64,000 bases of DNA from Psychrobacillus sp042944905 (GCF_042944905.1 NZ_CP168496.1:3534001-3598000), one strand, 5' to 3'. Positions 24,544 through 33,209 are shown, counted from the stretch's first letter. Translations and numbers: made by a program. Notes: generated by a model from the sequence alone, not told the origin.

Positions 24544-24657
24544 TTATTCTTCTATTTTCAAAACAGCTTTTGTATACGTCTTGAAATCTTCGAGATGTTT
24601 TTCAATAATTGCTTGAAGAATTTCTAAATGTATACCTTGATAACCATGCACATCTAC
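24544..24657 (-). pseudogene. Possible remnant of a HepT-like (DUF86) gene
   Basis: On the minus strand an open stretch of 37 codons with no start reads VDVHGYQGIHLEILQAII, then EKHLEDFKTYTKAVLKIEE and stop. A conserved VHxY followed by hydrophobic helix resembles the C-terminal end of HepT/DUF86 RNase toxins. The frame is closed by TAA directly upstream and no MntA partner is present. Identification is tentative; the rest of the gap 24480-24794 holds only a terminator. Confidence 0.3.
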
Positions 24658-24720
24658 TTACAATTTCCACTTTCAAGATAAAAGCCCCTCCTTTTCCCTT
24701 TCTGTTATAAACAAGAATAG

Positions 24721-24772
24721 AAAAAGTCTCCTTGTTTAACAGTGAAACTGTTTAAACAAGAAGACTTTTATA
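24721..24772 (-). terminator. Terminator of the GNAT gene
   Basis: Long hairpin: AAAGTCT, CTTGTTT and AACAGT arms pair with ACTGTT, AAACAAG and AGACTTT. On the minus strand it ends in TTTTTC. Confidence 0.8.
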
Positions 24773-24794
24773 TTGTTTTCATTCCACTGCATAC

Positions 24795-25646
24795 TTAATT
24801 ATTTTCAAATTTCAAATGTACGGAGTCTATCAATTTTTGATAGCCAATTTCTTGATAGATTTTGTTAGACGTTGGATTTAGCATATCTGTGTAGAGGACA
24901 CAAAATTGAAATTCTTTTAAGAGTTCTTTACTTCCCGCTGCAACCATTGTTCGTGCGTATCCTTTTTTCCGTTCTTCTTTTGGTGTGAATACGAGAGAAA
25001 CGGTAACTCCATTTGCTGTTGGTCTTGCTTTTTTCATCATCGATACGATTTGCCCCTCGTTTTCCCATAAAAATGCTTCATTTGCATCTAACATCATTTT
25101 TACTCTCTTTTTAATTTCAACTGGCGCTGTTTTCGGAAGTCCAGTATCCTCTTCGAATAAGCTAAACCATTTTTCAATGAGCAATGCGTCTTCTTGCGTT
25201 GCATAACGCCATGATCCAGGGCTCATATCCAGTGATTCTTCTACTTGATCTAAACGGTATAGACCCTGATCCATCGATATGGAAAAACCTTGTCCTGTCT
25301 TATCCTTCCATTTTTTCGCAAATTTATATGCCCATTCTTTTACACTAATGATAGATTCAATGTTTATAGTTTGTTTGATTAACTCCGTAATACACATATC
25401 AATACTTGCTGCCATTCTCTCTTCATTTACAAAAATAATATTAAGCGGATGAGGCGGAGTCATTTGGAAAAGAGCTAACAACTCGCCATTTTCTTCGATA
25501 GTTGCCATAAAAGGATTTTCATATTTCCCGTCTTTAATGGCTTGAAGTACCCCTAAAAACAAACTAAATTTGTCTTCATTTTTTTCTAAAAAAGGTGTTA
25601 CCACTTGCTCAAAATCTACTGCATTTTCATAGTGCCGAAAATTCAT
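24795..25646 (-). CDS. GNAT-family N-acetyltransferase
   Basis: 283 residues. The N-terminal half is a degenerate GNAT-like lobe; the C-terminal half (about 145-283) is typical, with VSLVFTPKEERKKGYARTMVAAGSKELL (acetyl-CoA loop variant, about 220-247) and YTDMLNPTSNKIYQEIGYQKLIDS. The double-lobed layout is known in Bacillus proteins of unknown substrate. AAAGGAGTG precedes ATG. Confidence 0.8.
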   Translation of the reverse strand: MNFRHYENAVDFEQVVTPFLEKNEDKFSLFLGVLQAIKDGKYENPFMATIEENGELLALFQMTPPHPLNIIFVNEERMAASIDMCITELIKQTINIESIISVKEWAYKFAKKWKDKTGQGFSISMDQGLYRLDQVEESLDMSPGSWRYATQEDALLIEKWFSLFEEDTGLPKTAPVEIKKRVKMMLDANEAFLWENEGQIVSMMKKARPTANGVTVSLVFTPKEERKKGYARTMVAAGSKELLKEFQFCVLYTDMLNPTSNKIYQEIGYQKLIDSVHLKFENN

Positions 25647-25714
25647 ATTATTTCACTCCTTTTTATCTTTGTATGTTAATATAACGTAAAACACAGTTGG
25701 AGGGGAGTTATTTT

Positions 25715-26467
25715 ATGAAAATTATTTCTATTCGAGATATTCATATCGGTAAAGACATACCGAAGATCATTGTCCCTCTTATGGGGAAAAACATAGATCA
25801 ACTTCTTTTAGAAATTAAAACAATAAAGCAAGTAAACCCCGATATCGTAGAGTGGCGCGCAGATATGTTAGAAGAAGTTGAAAATATAGAAGCGGTGAAA
25901 AAGACACTTTCATCCATTCGTGCAGAGTTATACCCTACTCCACTATTGTTTACTTTTAGAAGTCATCGTGAAGGTGGAAATAAAAAAATCACGGAAGCTT
26001 ACTACAAGCAGCTTCTTGAAGAAGTTGTGCAAACAAACGAAATCGACTTAATAGATGTGGAGTTATTTTCTTCAAATGTGCACGAAATTGTGGAATCAGC
26101 AATGGCTAATGACGTGTTTATCATTATGTCTAATCATGATTTCGAAAAAACACCCGTAAAAGAAGAAATTATTCAGAGACTTAGAAGAATGCAGGAACTT
26201 GGTGCCCATATACCAAAAATAGCTGTTATGCCTAAATCACCAACAGATGTGCTCACGCTATTAGATGCAACATATACGATGAATTCACTGTATGCAGATC
26301 GACCAATTATTACGATGTCCATGGCCTCCACTGGGGTTATTAGTCGAGTAGCTGGACAAGTTTTTGGCTCCGCTGCAACGTTTGGCTCAGGAATCGAAGC
26401 GTCCGCTCCTGGACAAATTCCAGCTAGTGAGCTAAGGAGAATGCTTGAAATATTACATACAAACTAA
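25715..26467 (+). CDS. aroD: 3-Dehydroquinate dehydratase, type I
   Basis: 250 residues from ATG 25715 with GGAGGGGAG upstream; a TTG at 25697 lies within that site. PDIVEWRADMLE (about 42-53), His141 in IIMSNHDFEKTP and the Schiff-base Lys168 in HIPKIAVMPKS correspond to the catalytic residues of type I enzymes. Ends with MSMASTGVISRVAGQVFGSAATFG. It converts 3-dehydroquinate to 3-dehydroshikimate in aromatic biosynthesis. It stands alone here, away from other aro genes. Confidence 0.95.
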   Translation: MKIISIRDIHIGKDIPKIIVPLMGKNIDQLLLEIKTIKQVNPDIVEWRADMLEEVENIEAVKKTLSSIRAELYPTPLLFTFRSHREGGNKKITEAYYKQLLEEVVQTNEIDLIDVELFSSNVHEIVESAMANDVFIIMSNHDFEKTPVKEEIIQRLRRMQELGAHIPKIAVMPKSPTDVLTLLDATYTMNSLYADRPIITMSMASTGVISRVAGQVFGSAATFGSGIEASAPGQIPASELRRMLEILHTN

Positions 26468-26495
26468 TCCAAGATAGGATTACCCAGTCCAACAA

Positions 26496-26531
26496 AAATA
26501 CCAAGGGAAGCATTATCCCCTTGGTATTCAT
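26496..26531. terminator. Bidirectional terminator between aroD and GNAT
   Basis: ATACCAAGGG and CCCTTGGTAT pair around AAGCATTATC, flanked by A on one side and TTCAT on the other. Confidence 0.75.
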
Positions 26532-26539
26532 CAGTTAAT

Positions 26540-27001
26540 TTATAATGGCAACGCTAGTCGAATCATGTCCACACATACGATTCCATTTTCCACAATTTCT
26601 TCTTTATAATGAATGGTGAAAAAATCTCTATCCACACCAGTAATACGAAATCCGCATTTTTGATAGAGGGCGAGCTGTCCAATGCTTGAATTGCCTGTCC
26701 CTACTTCTATCATTTTATATCCGTGATGCTTTGCTTTCTCAATTGCATTTAATACAAGTGCTTTGCCAATTCCTTTCGCCTGATGCTGCTCCGCAACCGC
26801 AATATTTACTAGTTCCACAGTTTCTGGTCTAGTCGGAAGTAAGACATATACACCAATTGTTTCCCCATCTTGTTCAACAATATAACATTGTCCACGATCT
26901 ACATATTTCTTCACAAGTGTTTCAGATGGATCTGCAAGTAATAACAAATCCAGTGGATATGCTTCTTTTATTAATCTTGTTAGCAATTTACATTTCTCCA
27001 T
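26540..27001 (-). CDS. GNAT-family N-acetyltransferase
   Basis: 153 residues. VELVNIAVAEQHQAKGIGKALVLNAIEKA (about 63-91) contains the Q/RxxGxG/A acetyl-CoA loop, followed by EVGTGNSSIGQLALYQKCGFRITG. The 5' end overlaps ogt by 14 bases, so it is the third gene of the adaA-ogt unit. Substrate unknown; linkage suggests it is expressed in the adaptive response to alkylation. Confidence 0.82.
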   Translation of the reverse strand: MEKCKLLTRLIKEAYPLDLLLLADPSETLVKKYVDRGQCYIVEQDGETIGVYVLLPTRPETVELVNIAVAEQHQAKGIGKALVLNAIEKAKHHGYKMIEVGTGNSSIGQLALYQKCGFRITGVDRDFFTIHYKEEIVENGIVCVDMIRLALPL

Positions 27002-27494
27002 TTTCCAATGTTAGTAGCTTTTCTTTCATTTCTAATCCCCCACGGTAACCAGTTAAAGCACCATTTTTTGCTACTACTCGATGACATGGAATCGTGATTA
27101 GTACTGGGTTTGCTCCAATTGCTGCTCCAACAGCTCGAATGGCTGCAGGATTATTAATCATATCAGCAACTTTAGAGTATGATGTCTTCTCTCCATATGG
27201 AATTTTCATTAACGCATCCCAAATAGACAATTGAAATGGCGTTCCTTTCAAATCCACAGGCATATGAAAATCACCTCGCGTACCGTCTAGATATTCTTTT
27301 ATTTCATTCGTGTATACGATTAGTGCTTCGTCATTTTCCACTAACTCATATTTTGGAAAACGCTTCTTCAGCCACGCTTCCATTTCTTCGTATGGTTTAC
27401 TAGGAGAACCTACGTAACAAAGCCCGTTCGCTGTTGCTGCCATATATAATTGCCATTCGTTATGAATGAAATGCGTCCAATATATTTTATTCAT
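26988..27494 (-). CDS. ogt: Methylated-DNA-[protein]-cysteine S-methyltransferase (AdaB/Ogt type)
   Basis: 168 residues. N-terminal RNase-H-like part, then the MGMT core: TPFQLSIWDALMKIPYGEKTSYSKVA, AIRAVGAAIGANPVLITIPCHRV with acceptor Cys137, and GYRGGLEMKEKLL. It transfers the methyl group from O6-methylguanine to itself irreversibly. The start overlaps the stop of adaA by 4 bases (ATGA). This reproduces the adaA-adaB arrangement of B. subtilis. Confidence 0.93.
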   Translation of the reverse strand: MNKIYWTHFIHNEWQLYMAATANGLCYVGSPSKPYEEMEAWLKKRFPKYELVENDEALIVYTNEIKEYLDGTRGDFHMPVDLKGTPFQLSIWDALMKIPYGEKTSYSKVADMINNPAAIRAVGAAIGANPVLITIPCHRVVAKNGALTGYRGGLEMKEKLLTLENGEM

Positions 27495-28054
27495 TCGTTG
27501 AAATCTCCTTTTCCTCTATATTGGTTGGGTGTATCCCCTGTTATCTTTTTGAAAAGTGTGATGAAATAGGAGGTATTATTCATTCCAACCGTAGAACCTA
27601 TTTCTACAAGTGGTTTGCTTGTTGTTGTCAGCAATTCTTTCGCTTTATTTATTCTAATTTGTTGAATGTATTCTACAGGAGAAATTCCTATTACTTTTTT
27701 AAAAGTTCTTTGTAAATGGTACGGGCTTCCATGACAAATGTCTGCAAGAATATCTAGAGTTAATTGATCCTCGTAATGTTCTTTTATATACTCCGTAATT
27801 TGGTTGACCCATTCCTCTTCAGGCAAGCGCAGTCCATGTGGCTTGCAACGTTTGCATGGACGAAAGCCACTTTCTATCGCTTCTTTTGCTTCTATATAAA
27901 TACGAACATTTTCTTTCTTCGGCGGTCTAGATTTACAAGAAGGTCGACAAAATATTCCCGTTGATTTTACGGCATAATAAAATACATCGTCATAGTTTGA
28001 GTTATTTTCAATAATTGCTTGCCAATATTGCTCGTATATTTTTTCGTTTTTCAA
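27491..28054 (-). CDS. adaA: Methylphosphotriester-DNA methyltransferase and AraC-type activator (AdaA)
   Basis: 187 residues. N-terminal Ada domain with zinc ligands Cys36, Cys40 (FCRPSCKSRPP), Cys67 and Cys70 (FRPCKRCKP); Cys36 is the methyl acceptor. C-terminal AraC HTH about 85-182 (LTLDILADICHGSPYHLQRTFKKVIGISPVEYI). Methylation of the zinc site turns the protein into an activator of the adaptive response. First gene of adaA-ogt-GNAT, divergent from alkA with 119 bases between them. Confidence 0.93.
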   Translation of the reverse strand: MKNEKIYEQYWQAIIENNSNYDDVFYYAVKSTGIFCRPSCKSRPPKKENVRIYIEAKEAIESGFRPCKRCKPHGLRLPEEEWVNQITEYIKEHYEDQLTLDILADICHGSPYHLQRTFKKVIGISPVEYIQQIRINKAKELLTTTSKPLVEIGSTVGMNNTSYFITLFKKITGDTPNQYRGKGDFNE

Positions 28055-28173
28055 GAAATCACCCCCATTTTTAGTATACTTTTATTTAAATAGAAAAGCT
28101 TATTTTCATGGCATATTAGCAAGATAACGAAATTTTTTACGACTATAATAAAATAATAAAGGAGTGTCTTAAT

Positions 28174-29088
28174 ATGCTATGGGAAGAAAAAGATGAGGAA
28201 ATCATCATAAAGACAACACCCAATTTCAGTTTTAACCAGAACCTTCAATATTTATCTAGATCTACAAATGAATGTTTGTTTCATATTCATGAGAATAAAG
28301 TAAGAAAAGCAATTCCTATGGGTGAATGTACACCGCTAGTAGAGATTAGCGAGCAAGGTGAACATTCGATCCGTATACAGTTTTTAGGAAATACAAGACC
28401 TACAAGTAAACAAATGCGAGAACAAGTGGTTCAATATATTATCGAATGGTTTGATTTGAAGACAGAGTTAAAAGCCTTTTATGAGCTAGCCCAAACAGAT
28501 GCAGTCCTTCAACAAGCAGTTATGGATTTTAAGGGCCTACGGATTATGGGAATTCCGGATTTATTCGAGGCAATGGCATGGGGCATACTTGGTCAACAAA
28601 TCAATTTGACGTATGCGTATACATTGAAGAGACGTTTGGTCGAAGCATTTGGACAATCGATCGAATTTGAGGGTGAGCAATATTGGATGTTCCCGAGACC
28701 AAGTGAAATTGCGAAGCTCGCAGTAGAGGATTTAGTAGGCTTAAAAATGACTGTGAAGAAGTGTGAGTACTTAATAGACGTAGCAAATCAGATTGAAATG
28801 GGATTACTCACAAAAGAAATGCTGCTCGAAGCGAATGATGTGAAAAAAGCAGAAAAAATGCTCACGAAAATTCGTGGCATCGGTCCTTGGACTGCCAATT
28901 ATGTGTTAATGCGCTGTTTAATATATCCCTCCGCATTTCCGATTGATGATGTAGGACTGCATAATGCCATTAAACATGTGACTGGTTCTGAGCAAAAGCC
29001 TTCAAAGGATGAAATACATAAGCTTTCCTTACCTTGGACAGGTTGGGAAGCATATGCGACTTTCTATTTGTGGAGGTTTTTATACTAA
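28174..29088 (+). CDS. alkA: DNA-3-methyladenine glycosylase II (AlkA-like)
   Basis: 304 residues. N-terminal AlkA-type domain, then helix-hairpin-helix glycosylase domain with LMAWGILGQQINLTYAYTLKRRLV-type helix (about 130-153) and the HhH-GPD motif MLTKIRGIGPWTANYVLMRCLIYPSAFPIDDVGL, whose Asp in IDD is catalytic. It excises alkylated bases. TATAAT (28144-28149) and AAAGGAG precede the ATG. In B. subtilis alkA is also divergent from adaA-adaB. Confidence 0.92.
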   Translation: MLWEEKDEEIIIKTTPNFSFNQNLQYLSRSTNECLFHIHENKVRKAIPMGECTPLVEISEQGEHSIRIQFLGNTRPTSKQMREQVVQYIIEWFDLKTELKAFYELAQTDAVLQQAVMDFKGLRIMGIPDLFEAMAWGILGQQINLTYAYTLKRRLVEAFGQSIEFEGEQYWMFPRPSEIAKLAVEDLVGLKMTVKKCEYLIDVANQIEMGLLTKEMLLEANDVKKAEKMLTKIRGIGPWTANYVLMRCLIYPSAFPIDDVGLHNAIKHVTGSEQKPSKDEIHKLSLPWTGWEAYATFYLWRFLY

Positions 29089-29134
29089 AAAATCCCTTCC
29101 ATCTCATTTCTGAGAAGGAAGGGATTTCTTTTAT
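29087..29134. terminator. Bidirectional terminator
   Basis: AAAATCCCTTCC and GGAAGGGATTTC arms pair around an inner CTCA/TGAG stem. It separates alkA from the convergent stalk-domain gene. Confidence 0.85.
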
Positions 29135-30573
29135 TGCTGATTTAGTAATTCTAAGATGTCTTCTGATACATATGTTTTCTTATTTTTTAACACTGGTTTT
29201 TCTTTAAACTGTTGTAAGCTTTTATTGTAACTGTATGTTTTTTCACCACGTGTAATAGTAAATGAGCTGTTTTCTAATGATAAGTAAATTTTCTTTTTCT
29301 TAACGTTGTATTTCACTTCATATCCCAATTGTTCTGCAACTTTACGAAGTGGAATCATTTTGACTCCATTTTGCATAAAATGATCCTTTTGAATAATAGT
29401 TAGAACTTCTTTCATAGCTGTCGAAAGATAGTTAATTGCTACAATTTTACTTGGTGGTGTTTGTGCTGGAATACTCATCGTTGTTATTGTATAAAATACA
29501 ACGAGCTCTTTTCCATTTAAGTCCTCTTGTTTGATCTTCTCGCCTTTTTCATTTACTAAAAGTGTTTCTTTTCCAATGTTTAGCTTTAGGTCTTTATCTA
29601 AACTTAGAAATTCATCATCAAACTTAGATACTTTTACAGAACCTAACTTTCCTTCGTCGTGTAAAATAACCAACTCTGGAGTAATTTGTGCAGGGTAGAT
29701 TAGGATCATTGGTTTGTTTTTATCATAGTATGCGTCCATTCGTTGCCCTTTTTTGAAAGACCTTTTTTCTACAGTTTTTGTTGTACCACTATTGAATACA
29801 AGCGTATCATTATTAATTGTAAAAATGGTTGTAGTTTGCTCTTTTTCTTCCGTTTCTACTGTTAGGACTACTCTTCCATCTTTTGTAGCAACGTCTTTGA
29901 TCATCCCTGAAAATTTCATGTAGTTAGTAGTGTTTTGTTCCATTTCTGCTGAAGAATAGTCAATTGCTACGATTTTACTAGGTGTCGTTTGAGCGGGAAT
30001 ACTTCTAGTGGAAACTGTATAAAATACAACGAGCTCTTTGCCAGTTATATCTTTTTGATCCAGTTTCTCTCCTTTTCCATTTATTATAATAGTTTCTTTT
30101 CCAATGTTTAATTTTAGATCATTATCTAAACTAACTAATTTATTATCGAACTTGCTGACTTTTACGTTGCCAAATTTTTCAGCATCATGCACAATCACTA
30201 ACTCTGGAGAGATTTGTGGCGGATAAATCGCAAGCATCGGTTTATTCTTACCGTAATATGCAGCTACTTTTTGCCCTTTTTTAAAGGTTTCTTTTTTTAA
30301 TGCTTTTGTCGTTCCGCTATTGAATATAAGCGTGTCTTCTGTCAGTTTTAATATAGTGGTTTGTGGCTCTTTTTCTTCTGTCTCCACTGTAAGTGTGATT
30401 GTCTCATCTTGCTTTACAACATCAGTAATAATTCCTGAAGTTTTGATAAAATTGGATGTGTCTTTTGGTTTCACAATAGATTCTTCCTCACTTTGCGCTT
30501 TAGCAACTGGCTGATGGAAATTGAATCCTACCATTAGTAATAACGCTACTGTAAATATGCCTATTTTCTTCAT
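29131..30573 (-). CDS. Secreted protein with tandem duplicated region and stalk domain
   Basis: 480 residues from the second of two consecutive ATGs (7 bases after AAAGGAG). Signal peptide 1-27 (AKAQ cleavage region). Two similar units follow: about 41-216 and 217-392, both running from xFxKxSGxIxDV through TVETEEKE, IFNSGTTK, KKGQ, YYxKNKPM, SPELVI or TPELVI, VKVSKFD, LKLNIGKET to PSKIVAI. The C-terminal part about 395-480 is a copper-amine-oxidase-N-like stalk domain (GVKMIPLRKVAEQLGYEVKYN, KTYVSEDILELL). Extracellular, probably wall-associated; function unknown. Confidence 0.8.
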   Translation of the reverse strand: MKKIGIFTVALLLMVGFNFHQPVAKAQSEEESIVKPKDTSNFIKTSGIITDVVKQDETITLTVETEEKEPQTTILKLTEDTLIFNSGTTKALKKETFKKGQKVAAYYGKNKPMLAIYPPQISPELVIVHDAEKFGNVKVSKFDNKLVSLDNDLKLNIGKETIIINGKGEKLDQKDITGKELVVFYTVSTRSIPAQTTPSKIVAIDYSSAEMEQNTTNYMKFSGMIKDVATKDGRVVLTVETEEKEQTTTIFTINNDTLVFNSGTTKTVEKRSFKKGQRMDAYYDKNKPMILIYPAQITPELVILHDEGKLGSVKVSKFDDEFLSLDKDLKLNIGKETLLVNEKGEKIKQEDLNGKELVVFYTITTMSIPAQTPPSKIVAINYLSTAMKEVLTIIQKDHFMQNGVKMIPLRKVAEQLGYEVKYNVKKKKIYLSLENSSFTITRGEKTYSYNKSLQQFKEKPVLKNKKTYVSEDILELLNQQ

Positions 30574-30710
30574 CATATCGCTCCTTTTTTTGCCATTCAT
30601 TTCATTTGACGTGTCATTTTGGAAAACGTTACATAAAAAACTGAAACATTCTATAAACTAAAAACGTATACAGTAGTTAGAAGAAAAAAATAAAAGAATG
30701 GAGTCTACAT

Positions 30711-31610
30711 ATGACGTTATCTATTAATCAAGTAACAAAGAGATATCAAGACTTTGTAGCCGTTGATAATCTATCTTTTACGATGGAAAAAGGTGAGATA
30801 TTTGGGCTAATTGGACAAAATGGTGCTGGTAAAACAACGACATTTCGTATGATTTTAGACCTTCAAGAAACTACAGAGGGTTCAATTATGTGGAATGGGA
30901 AACATATTAATTCCATAAATCGAAATATTTTAGGATATTTACCGGAAGAACGTGGTATTTTCCCTGCAATGAAGGTGGAAGATCAACTTTATTTCTTTGG
31001 AGAGTTAAGAGGAAAGCTTCGCAAAGATCTACATAAAGAAGTGGATTATTGGATTGATCGTTTCCAATTAGAAGATAAACGAAAAGCGAAAGCCGAAACT
31101 TTATCCAAAGGGAATCAACAAAAGGTTCAACTTATTGCCAGCTTTATTCACCAACCGGATTTTCTTATTTTAGATGAACCATTTAGCGGACTAGATCCTG
31201 TAAATATGGATTTATTGAAAAACGCTATATTAGAGTTGAAAGAAAAAGGGACAACAATTTTATTCTCCAGCCACCAAATGGATAATGTGGAAGAGCTTTG
31301 TGATCATCTATGTCTATTAAAGCGCGGTGTCTCTTTATTTTCCGGTAGTTTATTAGATTTGAAAAAGCAATATGGGAAAACAAAACTTACCATTCGAACG
31401 GATGTCCCAAAAGAGACGCTCCAAAATTTAGAGGGCGTGAAGGATATTCATGTTGGAAAAGATCAGTATATCCTTACTTTAACGGATGAGTCATTCGCTC
31501 AATCTATTTTTGACTTTGTTTCTAATGGGAAATATATTGAGAAGTTCAGTTTAGATTATTTATCGCTAGATGAAATTTTCAAGGATAAGGTTGGTGGTAC
31601 GCATGTCTAA
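30711..31610 (+). CDS. yhaQ: ABC transporter ATP-binding protein (YhaQ/NatA-like)
   Basis: 299 residues. Walker A GLIGQNGAGKTTT (about 33-45), signature LSKGNQQKVQLIASF, Walker B FLILDEPFSGLDP and switch His in LFSSHQMDNVEEL; a C-terminal DUF4162-type extension about 210-299. It drives the permease encoded next. YhaQP and NatAB-type systems export sodium or small toxic compounds; substrate inferred only from family. The stop overlaps the permease start by 8 bases. Confidence 0.88.
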   Translation: MTLSINQVTKRYQDFVAVDNLSFTMEKGEIFGLIGQNGAGKTTTFRMILDLQETTEGSIMWNGKHINSINRNILGYLPEERGIFPAMKVEDQLYFFGELRGKLRKDLHKEVDYWIDRFQLEDKRKAKAETLSKGNQQKVQLIASFIHQPDFLILDEPFSGLDPVNMDLLKNAILELKEKGTTILFSSHQMDNVEELCDHLCLLKRGVSLFSGSLLDLKKQYGKTKLTIRTDVPKETLQNLEGVKDIHVGKDQYILTLTDESFAQSIFDFVSNGKYIEKFSLDYLSLDEIFKDKVGGTHV

Positions 31611-32841
31611 GTTTTGGCTTCTTGTTAAGCAATTGTATAAACAAAAAATCAAGGCAAAGTCATTCATTATTTCGATCATTTTATATATTGGGGTTATTAG
31701 TGTCGCCATGTTTTGGTCTAATATTAAGGAAGCATTTTTCCAAGATGAGCCATTGAAAGTTGCTTTATTGAATGAAACAAATGCAGATATTGAAGCCTTA
31801 TTTAAATCGAGTAGTGATATTGAATTTACCTTCCCTTCTGAAGGGATTTCCGAAGTAGAACAACAAGTTATCGCCGGAGATTTTGATGCAGCTATTTTTG
31901 TTCGAGATCAAAATAAATCATTAGCAGCTGATATAGCTACTTATAAACCATTAACTTTTAATGACCAACAGAATTTGTCATCGCAACTTCAGTACGCTGG
32001 AAAGTTATATGAAGTTCAGCAACTCAATTTAACAGCTGAACAGGCAGAGAAAATTCTTCAATCTCAAACTGCTATTACTATGAAAAACTTGAATAAGGAA
32101 TCGGAAAGCGGAAAAAGTGAAGATGAAAAAGCAGCCGGTATCGGTGCTTCTTTCTTAGTTGGGTTTTTAATCTATTCCTTTGTAATGACTTTCTTATCCA
32201 TGATTACAACAGATGTTGCATCTGAAAAAGGATCTCGTGTTTTAGAAGTATTGCTTGCAAGCGTAAAACCATCTACACATTTCATGGCAAAACTGACTGG
32301 AACCTTTCTATTAGCATTGACTCAAATTATGACACTTTTGGTTGTTCAAAGTTTACTGTTCATGTTAATAGATAATGGCTCTAAATGGGATGCTGTATTA
32401 GACATTGTTAACGAATTGTCCTACGGATTTATTGGATATGCAGTTATGTTTTTATTGCTTACTATTATGCTTAACCTAATCATTGGTGCATTACTTGGTT
32501 CACTCGTTTCTAAAGTCGAAGAATCAGGCCAAGCAATGATGCCTGCGATGATGCTTGGCATCCTCGGCTTTTACGTGTTACTTTCTGGAATGTACAGTCC
32601 AGATACATTACTGATTAAAATATTCTCATACATCCCATTCACATCCGGAATGGTTATGCCACTTCGAATTGGCGCAACGGACATTTCATCATTCGAACCT
32701 ATGCTATCGATGCTTATATTAGTTGGAACCGTAATACTATTTTTCTTAATCAGCCTATCCTTCTATAAACGAAGTGTCTTAACATACAGCTCAGGTGGCG
32801 TCATTCAAAAAATTAAAACGGTGTTAAAAGTAACGACGTAA
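31603..32841 (+). CDS. yhaP: ABC-2 type permease (YhaP/NatB-like)
   Basis: 412 residues from the ATG at 31603 inside the 3' end of the ATPase gene. One N-terminal helix (about 18-38), a large extracytoplasmic region (about 40-170), then five or six helices (about 175-400) with VASEKGSRVLEVLLASVKPSTHFMAKL, the conserved cytoplasmic loop of NatB-type permeases. Forms an exporter with the preceding ATPase. Confidence 0.87.
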   Translation: MSKFWLLVKQLYKQKIKAKSFIISIILYIGVISVAMFWSNIKEAFFQDEPLKVALLNETNADIEALFKSSSDIEFTFPSEGISEVEQQVIAGDFDAAIFVRDQNKSLAADIATYKPLTFNDQQNLSSQLQYAGKLYEVQQLNLTAEQAEKILQSQTAITMKNLNKESESGKSEDEKAAGIGASFLVGFLIYSFVMTFLSMITTDVASEKGSRVLEVLLASVKPSTHFMAKLTGTFLLALTQIMTLLVVQSLLFMLIDNGSKWDAVLDIVNELSYGFIGYAVMFLLLTIMLNLIIGALLGSLVSKVEESGQAMMPAMMLGILGFYVLLSGMYSPDTLLIKIFSYIPFTSGMVMPLRIGATDISSFEPMLSMLILVGTVILFFLISLSFYKRSVLTYSSGGVIQKIKTVLKVTT

Positions 32842-32861
32842 ATCAACATTTATGAAAATTA

Positions 32862-32902
32862 TAATAGGAGCTGCCTTGTGTATAGGCAACTCCTATTTTT
32901 AT
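32862..32902 (+). terminator. Terminator of yhaQP
   Basis: ATAGGAG-C-TGCCT and AGGCA-A-CTCCTAT pair around TGTGTAT, followed by TTTTT. Confidence 0.8.
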
Positions 32903-32950
32903 TGGATGAGTATACCAGAAAAATTAAACGATAAATGTATTCCGAGTTCT

Positions 32951-32990
32951 CAAAACAAACGTGAATGTTCGAACATTCACGTTTGTTTTG
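32951..32990. repeat. Perfect 40-bp palindrome
   Basis: The 20 bases CAAAACAAACGTGAATGTTC are followed directly by their exact reverse complement, with no loop. It abuts a GGTGCC-T-GGCACC dyad at 32990-33002. It lies in the 368-base gap between yhaP and the TRAP receptor and codes for nothing visible. Confidence 0.85.
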
Positions 32991-33025
32991 GTGCCTGGCA
33001 CCTGAAATATGTTTGTAATATATTA
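32990..33025. repeat. GGTGCC-N-GGCACC palindromic element, copy A (degenerate)
   Basis: GGTGCCTGGCACC, then TGAAATATGTTTGTAATA, which resembles the right arm of copies B and C (GTAATATACTTGTAAC). The left arm has been replaced by the 40-bp palindrome. Confidence 0.6.
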
Positions 33026-33075
33026 TGAAAATATCATCAATTACTGTCGAATTATAGGAAAAAACCGAGAATACA

Positions 33076-33103
33076 TTGTTAATCTACAGAATAAAAGTAT
33101 AAT
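33076..33103 (+). promoter_or_regulatory. Candidate promoter of the TRAP-TAXI operon
   Basis: TTGTTA (33076-33081), 16 bases, TATAAT (33098-33103). Confidence 0.5.
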
Positions 33104-33161
33104 AATGTTAATCTTCTATCTGATGTGCTAACAAATCCACAAGTTATATGTTCTTTATTTA

Positions 33162-33175
33162 TGAAAGCGCTGTCA
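33162..33175 (+). promoter_or_regulatory. Candidate CcpA-binding (cre) site
   Basis: TGAAAGCGCTGTCA matches the cre consensus TGWAARCGYTWNCW at 13 of 14 positions. It lies about 60 bases downstream of the -10 box and 35 before the start codon, a position suited to roadblock repression by CcpA. Confidence 0.65.
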
Positions 33176-33209
33176 AAAAGGAGAAATATTAATTTTGGAG
33201 GAGAGAGAA

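Noticed and set aside
29131..30600. Copper amine oxidase
   Set aside because: Only the small N-terminal stalk-type domain is present; no catalytic domain or topaquinone site.
32941..33003. Terminator formed by the 40-bp palindrome
   Set aside because: A proper terminator for yhaP lies at 32862-32902, and the palindrome has no loop and no T run after it.
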